DNA of 51,156 bases from Promethearchaeia archaeon. Lineage in GTDB: Archaea; Asgardarchaeota; Lokiarchaeia; Sigyniarchaeales; SOKP01. Of the stretch, positions 8,769 to 18,518 are shown piece after piece. How positions within the stretch are numbered: the first letter of the stretch is position 1; each line of letters starts with the position of its first letter. The position numbers and the translations under genes were made by a program. The stretch covers positions 1 through 51,156 of the forward strand of contig JAHQWL010000029.1 in NCBI GenBank assembly GCA_029856155.1. The letters are read 5' to 3'. Below the pieces are notes generated by a model. It was not told the origin of the DNA. It searched no databases and saw nothing but the letters and a program-made list of their open reading frames with translations.

Positions 8769-10316
8769 TCATGCATAAATATGTGTAAATGTGTCTAATG
8801 TTTTTGCCATATCTGTAGCTAAATAATTTTGCTTAAATACTGACGCAAAGAAAGCACGATCATCTGGATTGAAATATTTATATCCAAATTTTTTCCATTC
8901 AATATTCGCATTCAATGGTGCAAAAAGAGAAATCCGATCTTTCACTATATTCATCAATAGTAATTTTCTTTCTTGTTTAGTATTATTAGATATGATATTT
9001 AATAAAATATCTTCGCTAAAAAAATCCCAAGAATCTTTAAATTGAATACAGAATTTTTTAATGTCTAATTTATTATCTACTATTAATTTTGCTAAAACCA
9101 CTAATGACATATCATAAGTACTCATCTTGTTTTCATCAAATAATGGGTTAGAAAGGATTAAGCTAGGGGTGACTTTTTGTTCTTTCTGAATTTGAGGAAG
9201 ATTATACTCTGGTAAAAGCCTTAATTGATTTAACCCGAGGATATTTCTAATATCTGCAACAGTTCCCCCAGTATCAAAGAATTGTTTATTAATAATATAT
9301 TTTATCAATTTTTGAGCATGAGCATCTCCAAAATATGGATAATCTGAAGCAAAGAGGATATATTCAGACCAATCTCGATTATCCACACTTTTTTTGTTAT
9401 TAGATTGAAACCATTTTCTAAAGCTTTCAAAGAAATTTCCTGCACCTTCTCCATGCAACATTGAAAGATCTCCATATATATTTGGTTGAACAATAGTATT
9501 ATACACTTCATAATCATCAATATTTCCTTGGGCAAAATGAGCAATTATAACTTTAAAATGAGGCAATAAATCGGGATATTTGGACTGAATTACATTTCTA
9601 GCAGATCTTACTAATTTACCAATTTCTAAGATAGATCCTCTACCTCTTGTATCAAAAATTACTGGCAGAGAATAGCTTGCCGCTTCTACAAGAACGTTAA
9701 TTACTTTTTCAGAAGTTATTTTATCTATATATCCTTCTGATCGAGGATGCAATTTTAACCCGCGAAGTCCTAATGTTTCTCTTATATACTTCACTTCATT
9801 TACAGCTTTTTGCCCCTCCATTGGATCACAGCGACCATATCCAATTAATTTCATAGAAAAAGGGAATCTTGTAGTAAAACGTGAGACGTTAATATTACTT
9901 GCTCTATATAGCGCTTCGGGATGTTTATCTCTAAACACATCTTGAAACGGAAAGCATACCCCTTGATCTATGAACGAATAAAACTTAGATTTTGCTTTTA
10001 AATCAGAATGACTCTTTCCGAGTTTTTCAAGTTCAGAGTAAAGTCTGTCAGTAAAAGGAAAAGGAGTGAACGACCATGAGATTTTTGTAAATTTCCCCTC
10101 CATTGTAGTTGTAAAAGATTGTTCCCCTGTCTTCTCCCAATCTGCTTTTATTCTACCTTGCACATTACCCCAAAAATCAAAAGTTCCCGCTCCTGGAGCT
10201 AAAGGATTCATCATTGTAGCACCATCAACATCCTGACCTAAATGGGAGTGAGCATCAACGACAAGTAAATGTTCTACTTGTTTTTTTCCGTCTTGTTCTA
10301 TTGTACACGTTAGCAT
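8769..10316 (-). CDS. Amidohydrolase-family (TIM barrel) metal-dependent hydrolase
   Basis: A 515-residue protein with amidohydrolase-2-like features: an opening VVDAHSHLG (HxH metal pair), a beta strand ending LRGLKLHP, IIAHFAQG (later metal His) and ASDYPYFGD (terminal catalytic/metal Asp). These are the ligand positions expected of a TIM-barrel hydrolase or decarboxylase of the ACMSD-like group. It is longer than the usual 300-350 residues: there is an insertion after the first strand (about residues 35-120) and a helical C-terminal extension of ~120 residues (from about 385). The substrate is unknown. It stands alone, with the divergent transporter on the other side. Confidence 0.8.
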   Translation of the reverse strand: MLTCTIEQDGKKQVEHLLVVDAHSHLGQDVDGATMMNPLAPGAGTFDFWGNVQGRIKADWEKTGEQSFTTTMEGKFTKISWSFTPFPFTDRLYSELEKLGKSHSDLKAKSKFYSFIDQGVCFPFQDVFRDKHPEALYRASNINVSRFTTRFPFSMKLIGYGRCDPMEGQKAVNEVKYIRETLGLRGLKLHPRSEGYIDKITSEKVINVLVEAASYSLPVIFDTRGRGSILEIGKLVRSARNVIQSKYPDLLPHFKVIIAHFAQGNIDDYEVYNTIVQPNIYGDLSMLHGEGAGNFFESFRKWFQSNNKKSVDNRDWSEYILFASDYPYFGDAHAQKLIKYIINKQFFDTGGTVADIRNILGLNQLRLLPEYNLPQIQKEQKVTPSLILSNPLFDENKMSTYDMSLVVLAKLIVDNKLDIKKFCIQFKDSWDFFSEDILLNIISNNTKQERKLLLMNIVKDRISLFAPLNANIEWKKFGYKYFNPDDRAFFASVFKQNYLATDMAKTLDTFTHIYA

Positions 10317-10579
10317 AAAAAAACCAATAATTGTTATTGTTTAGAAATTAGTAATAATTCCCTAATTAAAACTTACTTATTAATGCATTTTCGTGCAAAT
10401 TAATTCAAAATTAAATAAATTAATGAAGAAAAAAACAATTTTTTATTTTACTTTTACTATTCTAACGAGATTAATCGTAATCATTATAGTTTTATAGCTT
10501 AAATAAGACTTTTCTATTCTTGTGAATTTATGTTTTATATTTAGTAAATCTTTAAAATAAAGACCTTTTCATTTATAGA

Positions 10580-11875
10580 ATGAACGTTCCTGTAATAGTA
10601 TTAATCTTGGTTTTATTTGCTATTTTGATGGCATTTTTTTCTCAAGATAAAATTGATTACTTCCCTTTTGCATTAATTATAGGCGTTATTGCAGTATTTT
10701 TAATGGTTATTTTTGGTAATGTTGATGAGGTAGATATACTTGGATTTATCAATTTTAACACGTTAATCTTCATATTTGGTATGCAGATACTTATCTACTT
10801 TGCAGTTAATGACCAAGTGTTAGAATATACCGCGATAAAATTGATCCATATAACGAAAGGGAATAACCGTCTATTCTTTTATATGATTTGCCTTTTTACA
10901 GGTATAATAGTAGCCTTTATCGAGGATTTAACCCTTTCTTTGATATTGATCCCATTGATCTACAGGACATGCCGAGTATTAGAGATACCTGCGGGAACTT
11001 ATATGATGGGAATGACTATTACGATAAATATTGGTGCTATACTAACTCCTGTGTCTAGCTTGAAAAACTTAATTATAGGTCAGGAATTTGGGTGGGGTTT
11101 TGGTGAGTATTTTGCCAATATGGGCATTTTGTTTTTAATCACATTAATATCCACTATTTTTTTGTTGGATTGGTTTATTTTAAAAAAAGAAGAAAAACCA
11201 ACTGAACGAAATAAGAAGATATTACTGGAAATACTTGACCCAAAAATTGTGATCCAAAATAAAAAGTACTTTTTCATGACAGTTATTATTGTTTTAACTA
11301 CTTTTATATTCATGATCTTAGGATTCGGCCCTGCGCTTGTCGTGATCATATCTGCAGCTGTTCTACTTCTTATTCACTCTAAGGAAACGAATTTCTCGGA
11401 TCTTAAGGATGATATTTCGTGGAGAATCATCATTTTATTTGCGATCTTATTCATTCTTTCGAATTCTTTGTCATATTTCGGTTTCTCAGAATTAATCTCC
11501 ACAGGATTAGTAAACCTTCTAAATAATAACATTTATCTCGCAGTATTGATGACATTAAGCATCTCTTCCCTCTTATCTGCATTTCTTGCGGGTACACCCG
11601 TTACCATCATCCTTCTCCCAATCTTTTCGGCGGTCATAGGAGAAGGTTTTTTTCCTAACCCGATCATAATTGCGTTCATAAGTGGTGTTAATATGGCCGG
11701 TAATTTTTTACCACAAGGTTCTGCCTGTGATCTTCTCACTCTTTCATTGGCAAAAAAATATAAGGTAGCGAATTTGGATTATAGGCGCTTACTAAAATAT
11801 GGTGCACTTTTCGCAACATTTCATTTCTTAATCATACTGGGATATACAATGCTTTACACTATATTTTTGAGTTAA
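10580..11875 (+). CDS. ArsB/NhaD-type (ion transporter superfamily) membrane transporter
   Basis: A 431-residue integral membrane protein with about 10-12 hydrophobic segments. It resembles the ArsB/NhaD/SLC13-like ion transporters. The two inverted halves show the helix-hairpin signatures of this superfamily: GIIVAFIEDLTLSLILIPL and INIGAILTPVSSLKNLIIG in the first half, SAFLAGTPVTIILLP and GVNMAGNFLPQGSACDL in the second. Likely substrates are anions (arsenite, carboxylates) or Na+/H+; the sequence does not decide. Its stop lies 27 nt from the convergent ligase gene's stop. Confidence 0.85.
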   Translation: MNVPVIVLILVLFAILMAFFSQDKIDYFPFALIIGVIAVFLMVIFGNVDEVDILGFINFNTLIFIFGMQILIYFAVNDQVLEYTAIKLIHITKGNNRLFFYMICLFTGIIVAFIEDLTLSLILIPLIYRTCRVLEIPAGTYMMGMTITINIGAILTPVSSLKNLIIGQEFGWGFGEYFANMGILFLITLISTIFLLDWFILKKEEKPTERNKKILLEILDPKIVIQNKKYFFMTVIIVLTTFIFMILGFGPALVVIISAAVLLLIHSKETNFSDLKDDISWRIIILFAILFILSNSLSYFGFSELISTGLVNLLNNNIYLAVLMTLSISSLLSAFLAGTPVTIILLPIFSAVIGEGFFPNPIIIAFISGVNMAGNFLPQGSACDLLTLSLAKKYKVANLDYRRLLKYGALFATFHFLIILGYTMLYTIFLS

Positions 11876-11902
11876 GAGATTGAAAACTAAAAAGTAAATA
11901 TT

Positions 11903-13564
11903 CTAATCTCTCATTTCTTTTGGAAGTGTTAGAACACCAGTAAGGGGATTATTTAGAGGATCTTGGCAATATAATATCGTAAAATAAATTAAATCATATA
12001 ATATACTTGGATCCTCTCCATTTTGTAATTTAAAGTCATAAAGGGAAAGTTGATACTCCGCTTCCGTTATCGGGGGCTCAGCATAAGAAACATTACCAAA
12101 AACTGATTGTAATAGAGGTTTCATGAAAGGGGAATACAAGAATCCTAACTCTTTTAATACATCTTTTAGATAGAAAAACATTCGCTGAACTGCTTGCATC
12201 ATATATCTTATAGGTTGATTTTCTGGTCCAAGATATTGTTCTGCAAATTCAGGGTCGTATTGAGCAAGTTTTTCCCGTGTAATATTTATAGGTCGGAATA
12301 AAGAAATCAACCCCCTCTCTATAGCTCCTTCACGATTTGTAGCAATTGTCTCACTACCCGCATCAGGCACCCAAATTCCCTTTTCTAGCAGTTTTCTTGC
12401 TTTATAACACATAGCTTGAATCAACATTCCAACTCCTATACGACGACAAATAGAAATTTGTGCATCGCTAATTCGGACTTCTATTGTTCCCCAATCCGTC
12501 ACAGGAAATACATCTTGAAACCGTCCGTCCTCCAAGCTTGCCTTCTGAACAGTTTGAAGGAAGAAATTAACAGAATTCTCACTTAGATCAGTTAAATAAG
12601 GGATATAATATTTAGGGTCATTCCCACTTAACATAGTAGTGTTATACTTTAAACGTAAAGATCTAGTGCAGTTTGGTGCAGTAATTCTCCTATTAATAAT
12701 CTTAACTACATCTGTTGGTTTATTATTTAAAATTGGTGAATTACATGTAAGGGCAATAAGATGTGGGATAAAATTTCGAATCATACAATAAGCTTGAATT
12801 TTTTCTAATTCTGAATTAAAAGAACCTAAGTGTGAATGATCAGCTTGGGAGACTCCACGCATGTATTCTTTCGTTGCGGGATTAATAGCGGAAGCGATAA
12901 TATGCAAATCCTTTGGTAGGGTAGCTTTAGCTAATAAAAATAAAGTGCTCGCCCAATATGCTAATTCTTCAATATAAACACATGGTGGTGTGACTAATTC
13001 TAGTATATAGGTAATTGCAGTAACGTTTCCATCTCTTGCGAACGTATCTATATCAACAGAACTATCTCCTAAAGCATAACGAATATCCATTGCATACCCT
13101 TTTTCAAGATCATCTCGTCCCCAAGGTCTAGCTAAAACTTTTTGTCTAATATAATCTGGAACTGGTAGAAAATCCTCTCTTCCCTCGTAGAGCATTTCAT
13201 CCATAATTTTAATAGCATCCTTCACAATTTCTTTCATTCGGTAAACCATTTCTTCTCCGGGAGGATATTCACCACTATCATCAGCAATAATTAGTTCCAT
13301 TTCAATACCATGGGTGAATGGTAAAGGAGTCCAATGTTCAACATCAGCTAACATATCAGCCCATGGTCTTTCAGGGATGTTTACTTCCACATAATCTGTT
13401 CCTAAAAATAATTTATCACCTGATCTGTCAATACTTTGTCCCAATGAAATACCTACAGGTGCTTTTTCTTTTCCTTTTGTCGTATATAACTGAGAAAAAG
13501 TATCAACTGACTGATTGTTTTTTTTTTTCTTCTTTTTCTCCTTCTTTTTTTTGTCTTTTGCCAT
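11903..13564 (-). CDS. GCS2-type carboxylate-amine ligase-like protein
   Basis: A 553-residue protein. From about residue 80 it has the glutamate-cysteine-ligase type 2 (YbdK-like) signatures: HGIEMELII, SSVDIDT, ILELVTPP, the SQADHSHLGS His pair, WGTIEVRISDAQ and a C-terminal helical half. This fold makes ATP-dependent gamma-glutamyl or other amide bonds. Whether it makes gamma-glutamyl-cysteine or another amide is not clear. The first ~17 residues are nearly pure Lys (KDKKKKEKKKKKK), an unusual polybasic tail that could bind RNA, DNA or acidic lipid. Length variation in the A-rich tract could also shift the frame, so the exact N-terminus deserves care. Confidence 0.75.
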   Translation of the reverse strand: MAKDKKKKEKKKKKKNNQSVDTFSQLYTTKGKEKAPVGISLGQSIDRSGDKLFLGTDYVEVNIPERPWADMLADVEHWTPLPFTHGIEMELIIADDSGEYPPGEEMVYRMKEIVKDAIKIMDEMLYEGREDFLPVPDYIRQKVLARPWGRDDLEKGYAMDIRYALGDSSVDIDTFARDGNVTAITYILELVTPPCVYIEELAYWASTLFLLAKATLPKDLHIIASAINPATKEYMRGVSQADHSHLGSFNSELEKIQAYCMIRNFIPHLIALTCNSPILNNKPTDVVKIINRRITAPNCTRSLRLKYNTTMLSGNDPKYYIPYLTDLSENSVNFFLQTVQKASLEDGRFQDVFPVTDWGTIEVRISDAQISICRRIGVGMLIQAMCYKARKLLEKGIWVPDAGSETIATNREGAIERGLISLFRPINITREKLAQYDPEFAEQYLGPENQPIRYMMQAVQRMFFYLKDVLKELGFLYSPFMKPLLQSVFGNVSYAEPPITEAEYQLSLYDFKLQNGEDPSILYDLIYFTILYCQDPLNNPLTGVLTLPKEMRD

Positions 13565-13640
13565 AGATATTATCTCATTTTTATAGCTTACAATATATAT
13601 AACAAATCCTAATTTTAAATTTTAGTTAGTTTATTTCTTT

Positions 13641-15479
13641 TTAGAGTAGAGATTGTATTAAAGTCTTAAAAATGTCATAATCGTTAATGAATTCGTAAGA
13701 TAAAACTAAATTAATAATATTACATTTGTTAGAGGGTAAAATTTGCTTAAGATCATCAGAAATTTTACCTCCATCGAATAACGAATCATCAACAATCACA
13801 TTAATAGTTTCTCCTATTCTTTTAATTTTAGAGTAAACATTTTTATCTAAATCAGAGTCTTGCGATATAATCACAGTTGGTTTTCCTAAATAGGGGATGA
13901 AATCTAAATTAAAAATTGATACTTGACCACGGACATTTTCAAAATTTCTAAAAAATTGTTTTAATGAACTAGTTAATATCCTAAACTCATCCTGACTATA
14001 GTTACTTTTTGATGGAAAAGTGTAATATGCGATTGATTTGTTTTGAGCATATTTTAAATCGTTATATACACGATCTAGTATTGGAAAAATGCTGAAATCA
14101 AAAGCAAATAAGGACAAAAACACGTTACTAAAATTAAAATCATTTACAAGGACATTATTACTAATATTTCCCCCCGTTAGACTAAAATTTTTAATATCAT
14201 TCGTAATGGTGGAAACATAAGTATTTAATAGGAAGTATTGAGAAAAGGCTAATTCCGATTCAAATTTTGTTTTAATTTCATCAACCATTATATAAATATC
14301 ATTAAATAAATCTTTCGCTATTTTCTCTTTAACTTCTTGAATAGGTATATGTTCAATAATAGTGCTTGCTGAAGTGGGGCTATCAATCTCAGCTAGAGCA
14401 TATAGTGCATTTTTAAACATTTTATAAATTGACTTATCTAAACCTGCTACAAGAATTTTAAGAAGTGTCTTAATTATTAAGTTAATTACATTAATTAATT
14501 CTGTTTTTGCATCTTGTTCTTTTAATTTTTTGGCAATATTAAACAGAATCTTAATTCTTAGAATATTATTACCAATTAGTTCTCTTAATTTCAAAGCTAA
14601 TAAAGGATCTGAGTTGATAATTTGACTATAAATATTAATTAGAAGATTATCTTTGATAGATGGATTCTGAATTAGATTTCCAATTTTAATTGCTTGTTCG
14701 GGATTATTTAATACTTGATCTAATGCTAAAAATTTGAAGACATTTTGTCGTTTTTCTAAATCTGGTAAATTTGAAACTATTTGAATCATTGCATCGAGAT
14801 TTTTAAAAGCGTAAGCACGAATTAGATTAAGATAAAAATTGCTCTGTTCCTTCTTATCTGAAAGCATTAAAGCTAATTTTAATGCCCTTTGAGGATTATC
14901 GATTGAAAGATATCCTTTAGCAATTTGTTTTATATAAGCTTCCATTTTTTCAAGTAATTCAGAGCTAGATATGTCTGACGATTGTGATGATTTATATTGT
15001 TCTGTTAATGAACCTAATTGTTGTTCCGCCTGTTTTAATACTTTTTCCTTCATATCGATAATATAATCTTCTGGATTAAATTTTTCAACTGCTTCTGCAA
15101 CTTTAAATGCTTGCTTATCTAAAATTTTCTTAATTTTACTTGTTTGGATAGCCTCTCTCACTTTCTGTACTTTCACGGTATATTCAATAATCTTAAGCCA
15201 GTGGACATTAATTGTTAATTTGCCAAAACCATCGACAGTAGGATCTAATTTCAAATCGATACTCTTTGTTTCCCCTGGACCAAATTCAATATTACTCTTA
15301 AAATTATCGGGTTTTACACTAATATTTAAATTTTCTCCCTCAAAATCAAATTTGAAGTCCTCTTTTTTGCTCGAATAATTTATTGCCTGGATGATAATTT
15401 CATTATTGATTCCAGGTATTAATAAATTTTGCGGGAATTTTGTGATCTTCAAGGAAATAATTTTGTCTACATTTGCCAT
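13641..15479 (-). CDS. Unknown protein: Ig-like N-domain, alpha-solenoid, C-terminal alpha/beta domain
   Basis: A 612-residue protein I do not recognise. Residues ~5-110 look like a beta-sandwich resembling an Ig-like/CARDB module (FPQNLLIPGINNEIIIQAINYSS, then FGPGETKSIDLKLDP). Residues ~150-400 are helical repeats with a solenoid character (e.g. NPQRALKLALMLSDKKEQ, NPEQAIKIGNLIQ, DPLLALKLRELIG), each helix pair preceded by an N/D-P turn. The last ~200 residues are mixed alpha/beta. There is no signal peptide or TM segment, so it is probably a cytoplasmic scaffold. It lies between the ligase and the cis-prenyltransferase, all on the minus strand. Confidence 0.65.
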   Translation of the reverse strand: MANVDKIISLKITKFPQNLLIPGINNEIIIQAINYSSKKEDFKFDFEGENLNISVKPDNFKSNIEFGPGETKSIDLKLDPTVDGFGKLTINVHWLKIIEYTVKVQKVREAIQTSKIKKILDKQAFKVAEAVEKFNPEDYIIDMKEKVLKQAEQQLGSLTEQYKSSQSSDISSSELLEKMEAYIKQIAKGYLSIDNPQRALKLALMLSDKKEQSNFYLNLIRAYAFKNLDAMIQIVSNLPDLEKRQNVFKFLALDQVLNNPEQAIKIGNLIQNPSIKDNLLINIYSQIINSDPLLALKLRELIGNNILRIKILFNIAKKLKEQDAKTELINVINLIIKTLLKILVAGLDKSIYKMFKNALYALAEIDSPTSASTIIEHIPIQEVKEKIAKDLFNDIYIMVDEIKTKFESELAFSQYFLLNTYVSTITNDIKNFSLTGGNISNNVLVNDFNFSNVFLSLFAFDFSIFPILDRVYNDLKYAQNKSIAYYTFPSKSNYSQDEFRILTSSLKQFFRNFENVRGQVSIFNLDFIPYLGKPTVIISQDSDLDKNVYSKIKRIGETINVIVDDSLFDGGKISDDLKQILPSNKCNIINLVLSYEFINDYDIFKTLIQSLL

Positions 15480-15602
15480 AATTCAAATGATGTATTTATT
15501 CTTGTTAAAAATAGTAATTCTAAATCTCTCATTAATTTTTGGGTTTAACAATTATTAATGATTTATTTATTTTTGAGTTATGAAATAAAATAGAAACAAG
15601 AA

Positions 15603-16340
15603 TTATTGTCCCATTCGTCGATTTCTTCTTATATAATCTTTTAAATCCTCGATAACCATTTCTTTATTATAATCGGGCCAGAAATCATTTCTAAATTTAA
15701 ATTCAGCATAAGAAGAATCCCATAGCAAGAATCCAGAAATTCTTGCCCCATCACTCATTCCCGTTCTAATTACATAATCTAATGGAGGAAAATTTTTTGT
15801 ATAAAGATGTGCTTTAATTAAATCTGTACTAACTTGTTCTGGCTTTATTCCATTACTAACTATTTGCTTAACTGCGTCCACAATTTCTTCATGACCATCA
15901 TACATAATACAAAGATTAATGAAATTTTGACTGTGATCCCTAGTAAATTCAATTAATTCTTCAATTTTTCTTCTTACTTTATCTGGTAGCATTGAAATTC
16001 GACCAATAACAGTGAACTTAACCTTTTCCTCTTTTACAATTGATTCATTTATAATTGTATCGACAGCTTTAACCATAATCTTATAAATATACTTAAGTTC
16101 TTCATTATTACGCTTCCTCACATTTTCAAGCGATAAAATATATAGACTTAAGTAGTGGATCCCCGCATCAAAAAAGTCAAATAACCTCTTTTTAAGGTTT
16201 TCATATCCAATTAGATGACCAAAATTAATATCTAAGTTTCTTTTTTTCGCCCATCGACGATTACCATCTATGATCAGGCCAATATGCTTAGGTAGCTTAT
16301 CCTGTGCTGTTTCCTTTAATTCTTCTAAAGTAGTGACCAT
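15603..16340 (-). CDS. uppS: cis-Prenyltransferase (UPP synthase family)
   Basis: A 245-residue cis-prenyl diphosphate synthase. It adds isopentenyl units in cis to an allylic diphosphate to build the long polyprenyl carrier used for glycan transfer (archaeal dolichol-type lipids). Family motifs are all present: HIGLIIDGNRRWAKK with the catalytic Asp, the FxxxN-type SLYILSLENVRKR, VIRTGMSDGARISGF and the C-terminal WDSSYAEFKFRNDFWPD with the E/W residues. Length is typical. It is transcribed away from the mevalonate operon, from the shared 395-nt intergenic region, and consumes that operon's products. Confidence 0.93.
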   Translation of the reverse strand: MVTTLEELKETAQDKLPKHIGLIIDGNRRWAKKRNLDINFGHLIGYENLKKRLFDFFDAGIHYLSLYILSLENVRKRNNEELKYIYKIMVKAVDTIINESIVKEEKVKFTVIGRISMLPDKVRRKIEELIEFTRDHSQNFINLCIMYDGHEEIVDAVKQIVSNGIKPEQVSTDLIKAHLYTKNFPPLDYVIRTGMSDGARISGFLLWDSSYAEFKFRNDFWPDYNKEMVIEDLKDYIRRNRRMGQ

Positions 16341-16735
16341 CTAACCCATTTTAACATTATATTCTTTTCAATATTAATATGAATATTAAAAATATTAAAT
16401 CTTCCTTATAATTTAAAGGAATTATAAATTATTGAGAGAATTTTTACGAGCAATAATAAGTAGATTATTATTAATTCTCTTAAAATTTGTCTTGTTTTAA
16501 GGTTTAAAGTTACATTTTTTAAATTTTAAGTGTTTGTAAAAGAGTAATAATAATATTAATAATATTTACCACTTATAAGAATTTGAACTATTGAGAATAT
16601 TAGTCCACTGAGAATTTTTAAATAAGCAATTCTTTTAATAAAACTAATTTTATATAGATAAGTTTTTGAACAAATAAACATTACATATAGAAAATATTTT
16701 AAAAAGAAGTATCATCAACTCGAGAGATATCATTA
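16341..16735. promoter_or_regulatory. Divergent intergenic region with candidate mevalonate-operon promoter
   Basis: This 395-nt AT-rich stretch separates uppS (minus) from the eight-gene mevalonate operon (plus). A TTTATATA at 16649-16656 is a plausible TATA box; it would start transcription near 16680 and give a leader of about 55 nt before ATG 16736. I see no ORF, riboswitch-like fold or obvious operator. Several A+T-rich runs could serve the opposite direction. Confidence 0.4.
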
Positions 16736-18412
16736 ATGCTTTCTAACGATTATTTATTTTCGAATATTGGAATTGATTCAATTGGCTTTCATGCTCCAAG
16801 ACATTATGTTAACTTAAAAGAACTTGCCTTAGAGAGAAACGTAGATCCAGAAAAATATGAAAAGGGTTTATTGTCTAAAGAAATGCGTTTAGCTGAAATC
16901 GATGAAGACATTATTTCTCTTGGATTAAAAGCAGGCTATAATGCCTTACAAAGGGGAGGTATACATCCCAAGAGTATAGACGCTTTATTTGTAGGCACTG
17001 AGACTGAGGTCTACGCCGCTAAGAGCATCTCGAATATATTCGCCGAAATGTTAGAGATTTCTTCCAATTCATTGACTCAGGATATCTACAACGCCTGTGC
17101 TGGTGGTACATTAGCAATTCTTAATGCTATCGCCTTAGTTGAAAAGGAAATAATAAATAACGCTCTCGTCATAAGTACAGATATTTCTTCATATCATCTT
17201 GGTTCTCCAGGTGAACCAACACAAGGATCAGGTGCTATTGCACTAGTAATTTCGAAAAATCCTCGAATAGCTAAATTTAGTAAGAACTTTGGAAAGGTTT
17301 CAGGAAATGTAAATGACTTTTTTAGATCTCATAATGATAAAAATGCTAGAGCATTTGGAAGTTATTCTCAAGATGCATATATTAAATTCCAACTTGCTGC
17401 TTATGATGATTTAATTAGAAGTATAGGGGATTTTCATGCAGATTTTTACACATTTCATGCTCCTTACTCCAAGCTTCCCCTTAAGATAATGCAGCAAATA
17501 ATATTAAAGCGTTGGATTAAACATATAAATGAATTACCTAAATTCGATAAGAAAAAGGTTCGTACTTCTATAATCAAGAAGCTTGATCATTTTTTACATG
17601 ATGTTACCGTTTTACCAGAATATCTATATTTAAAACTAAAAGAAAGGGGATTTTCATCCACAACTTTAGAGAGATTTTCATATTGGGTGAATACAAATGT
17701 AAAAGAGAGATTACTTCCTCAATTAAACGTTCCAATGCACTTTGGAAATATGTATAACGCTTCAATTTGGGCTCAGATTATATATCTTCTTGAAAATCAA
17801 GCTCGCGTTTATGATACAATCTATTTTGGCTCTTATGGTTCAGGAGCTACCTGTATTTCAGGTCTTTTAAAAGTTCAAGAGAGTTTTAATGAAATTATTC
17901 AAAAAGGACCTCATATAAATGATTTTATAAAATTAAAAGAAAAGAAAAGTGTTCAAGAATATGAATTAATTAAGAATGGTACTACTAAACCAGTTATATT
18001 ATTGGGTCATATTGTTGAACATGAATATAATAATAAAAGAGGATTTACACTTCATTTTTGCGATGAGGGATGCCTTATCCCCAATATAAAAGGATTAGAC
18101 CACTGTCCTAAAGGGCATTCAGGACTTCATAAAAGATTTTTCCCTCTCTTTGCAAAGTTAGATAGTGACCCAATTGCTCAATTAGACTTTAAGGACCTAA
18201 AATATTTGAAAGAAGGATTAGTAAGAGTAGCGAGTAACGTAAAAAAAGGCAGTACTTTAGAGTATGAAATAAGGAGAGTTGATAATGAATATGAGGAAAA
18301 TAATAACGCAAAGGGATTGTTAAATTGGAGTCCAATATATCTTCCAATACCTGAAAAATATTTGATGAATAGAGATTATCAAATCGAAGATCTTCCCATT
18401 CCTCTTGAATGA
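16736..18412 (+). CDS. Hydroxymethylglutaryl-CoA synthase (long form)
   Basis: First committed step of the mevalonate pathway: acetyl-CoA plus acetoacetyl-CoA gives HMG-CoA. The thiolase-fold catalytic triad is visible: Glu in VGTETE (E89), nucleophilic Cys in YNACAGGT (C121) and His in FHAPYSKLP (about H241). The Gly-rich FGSYGSGA loop follows near residue 375. At 558 residues it is much longer than the ~350-residue archaeal form and nearer the bacterial/eukaryotic type. The extra length is a helical insertion after the His motif and a ~160-residue C-terminal region holding several Cys/His (CDEGC, CPKGH). No DUF35 or thiolase gene is adjacent, unlike in many archaea. It ends in DYQIEDLP and overlaps the next gene by 4 nt (ATGA). 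First gene of the operon. Confidence 0.92.
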   Translation: MLSNDYLFSNIGIDSIGFHAPRHYVNLKELALERNVDPEKYEKGLLSKEMRLAEIDEDIISLGLKAGYNALQRGGIHPKSIDALFVGTETEVYAAKSISNIFAEMLEISSNSLTQDIYNACAGGTLAILNAIALVEKEIINNALVISTDISSYHLGSPGEPTQGSGAIALVISKNPRIAKFSKNFGKVSGNVNDFFRSHNDKNARAFGSYSQDAYIKFQLAAYDDLIRSIGDFHADFYTFHAPYSKLPLKIMQQIILKRWIKHINELPKFDKKKVRTSIIKKLDHFLHDVTVLPEYLYLKLKERGFSSTTLERFSYWVNTNVKERLLPQLNVPMHFGNMYNASIWAQIIYLLENQARVYDTIYFGSYGSGATCISGLLKVQESFNEIIQKGPHINDFIKLKEKKSVQEYELIKNGTTKPVILLGHIVEHEYNNKRGFTLHFCDEGCLIPNIKGLDHCPKGHSGLHKRFFPLFAKLDSDPIAQLDFKDLKYLKEGLVRVASNVKKGSTLEYEIRRVDNEYEENNNAKGLLNWSPIYLPIPEKYLMNRDYQIEDLPIPLE

Positions 18413-18518
18413 TAATGAACACTTCACTTTCAAAAGATCTTATTACAAAATTAGAAAAGGATCATCTCGAAATTTTAGACTTTTTAAAACGAAACGATTA
18501 TCAAATTCAAGATCTTCC
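18374..18518 (+). repeat. Two copies of a 23-nt direct repeat across a gene junction
   Basis: The segments 18374-18396 and 18496-18518 match at 21 of 23 positions; they differ only at the 12th and 13th bases. Spacing is 122 nt start to start. The first copy ends the HMG-CoA synthase and the second is near the start of the following decarboxylase. Each is read in its own gene's frame and encodes DYQI(E/Q)DLP in both proteins, although the two frames differ. Confidence 0.75.
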
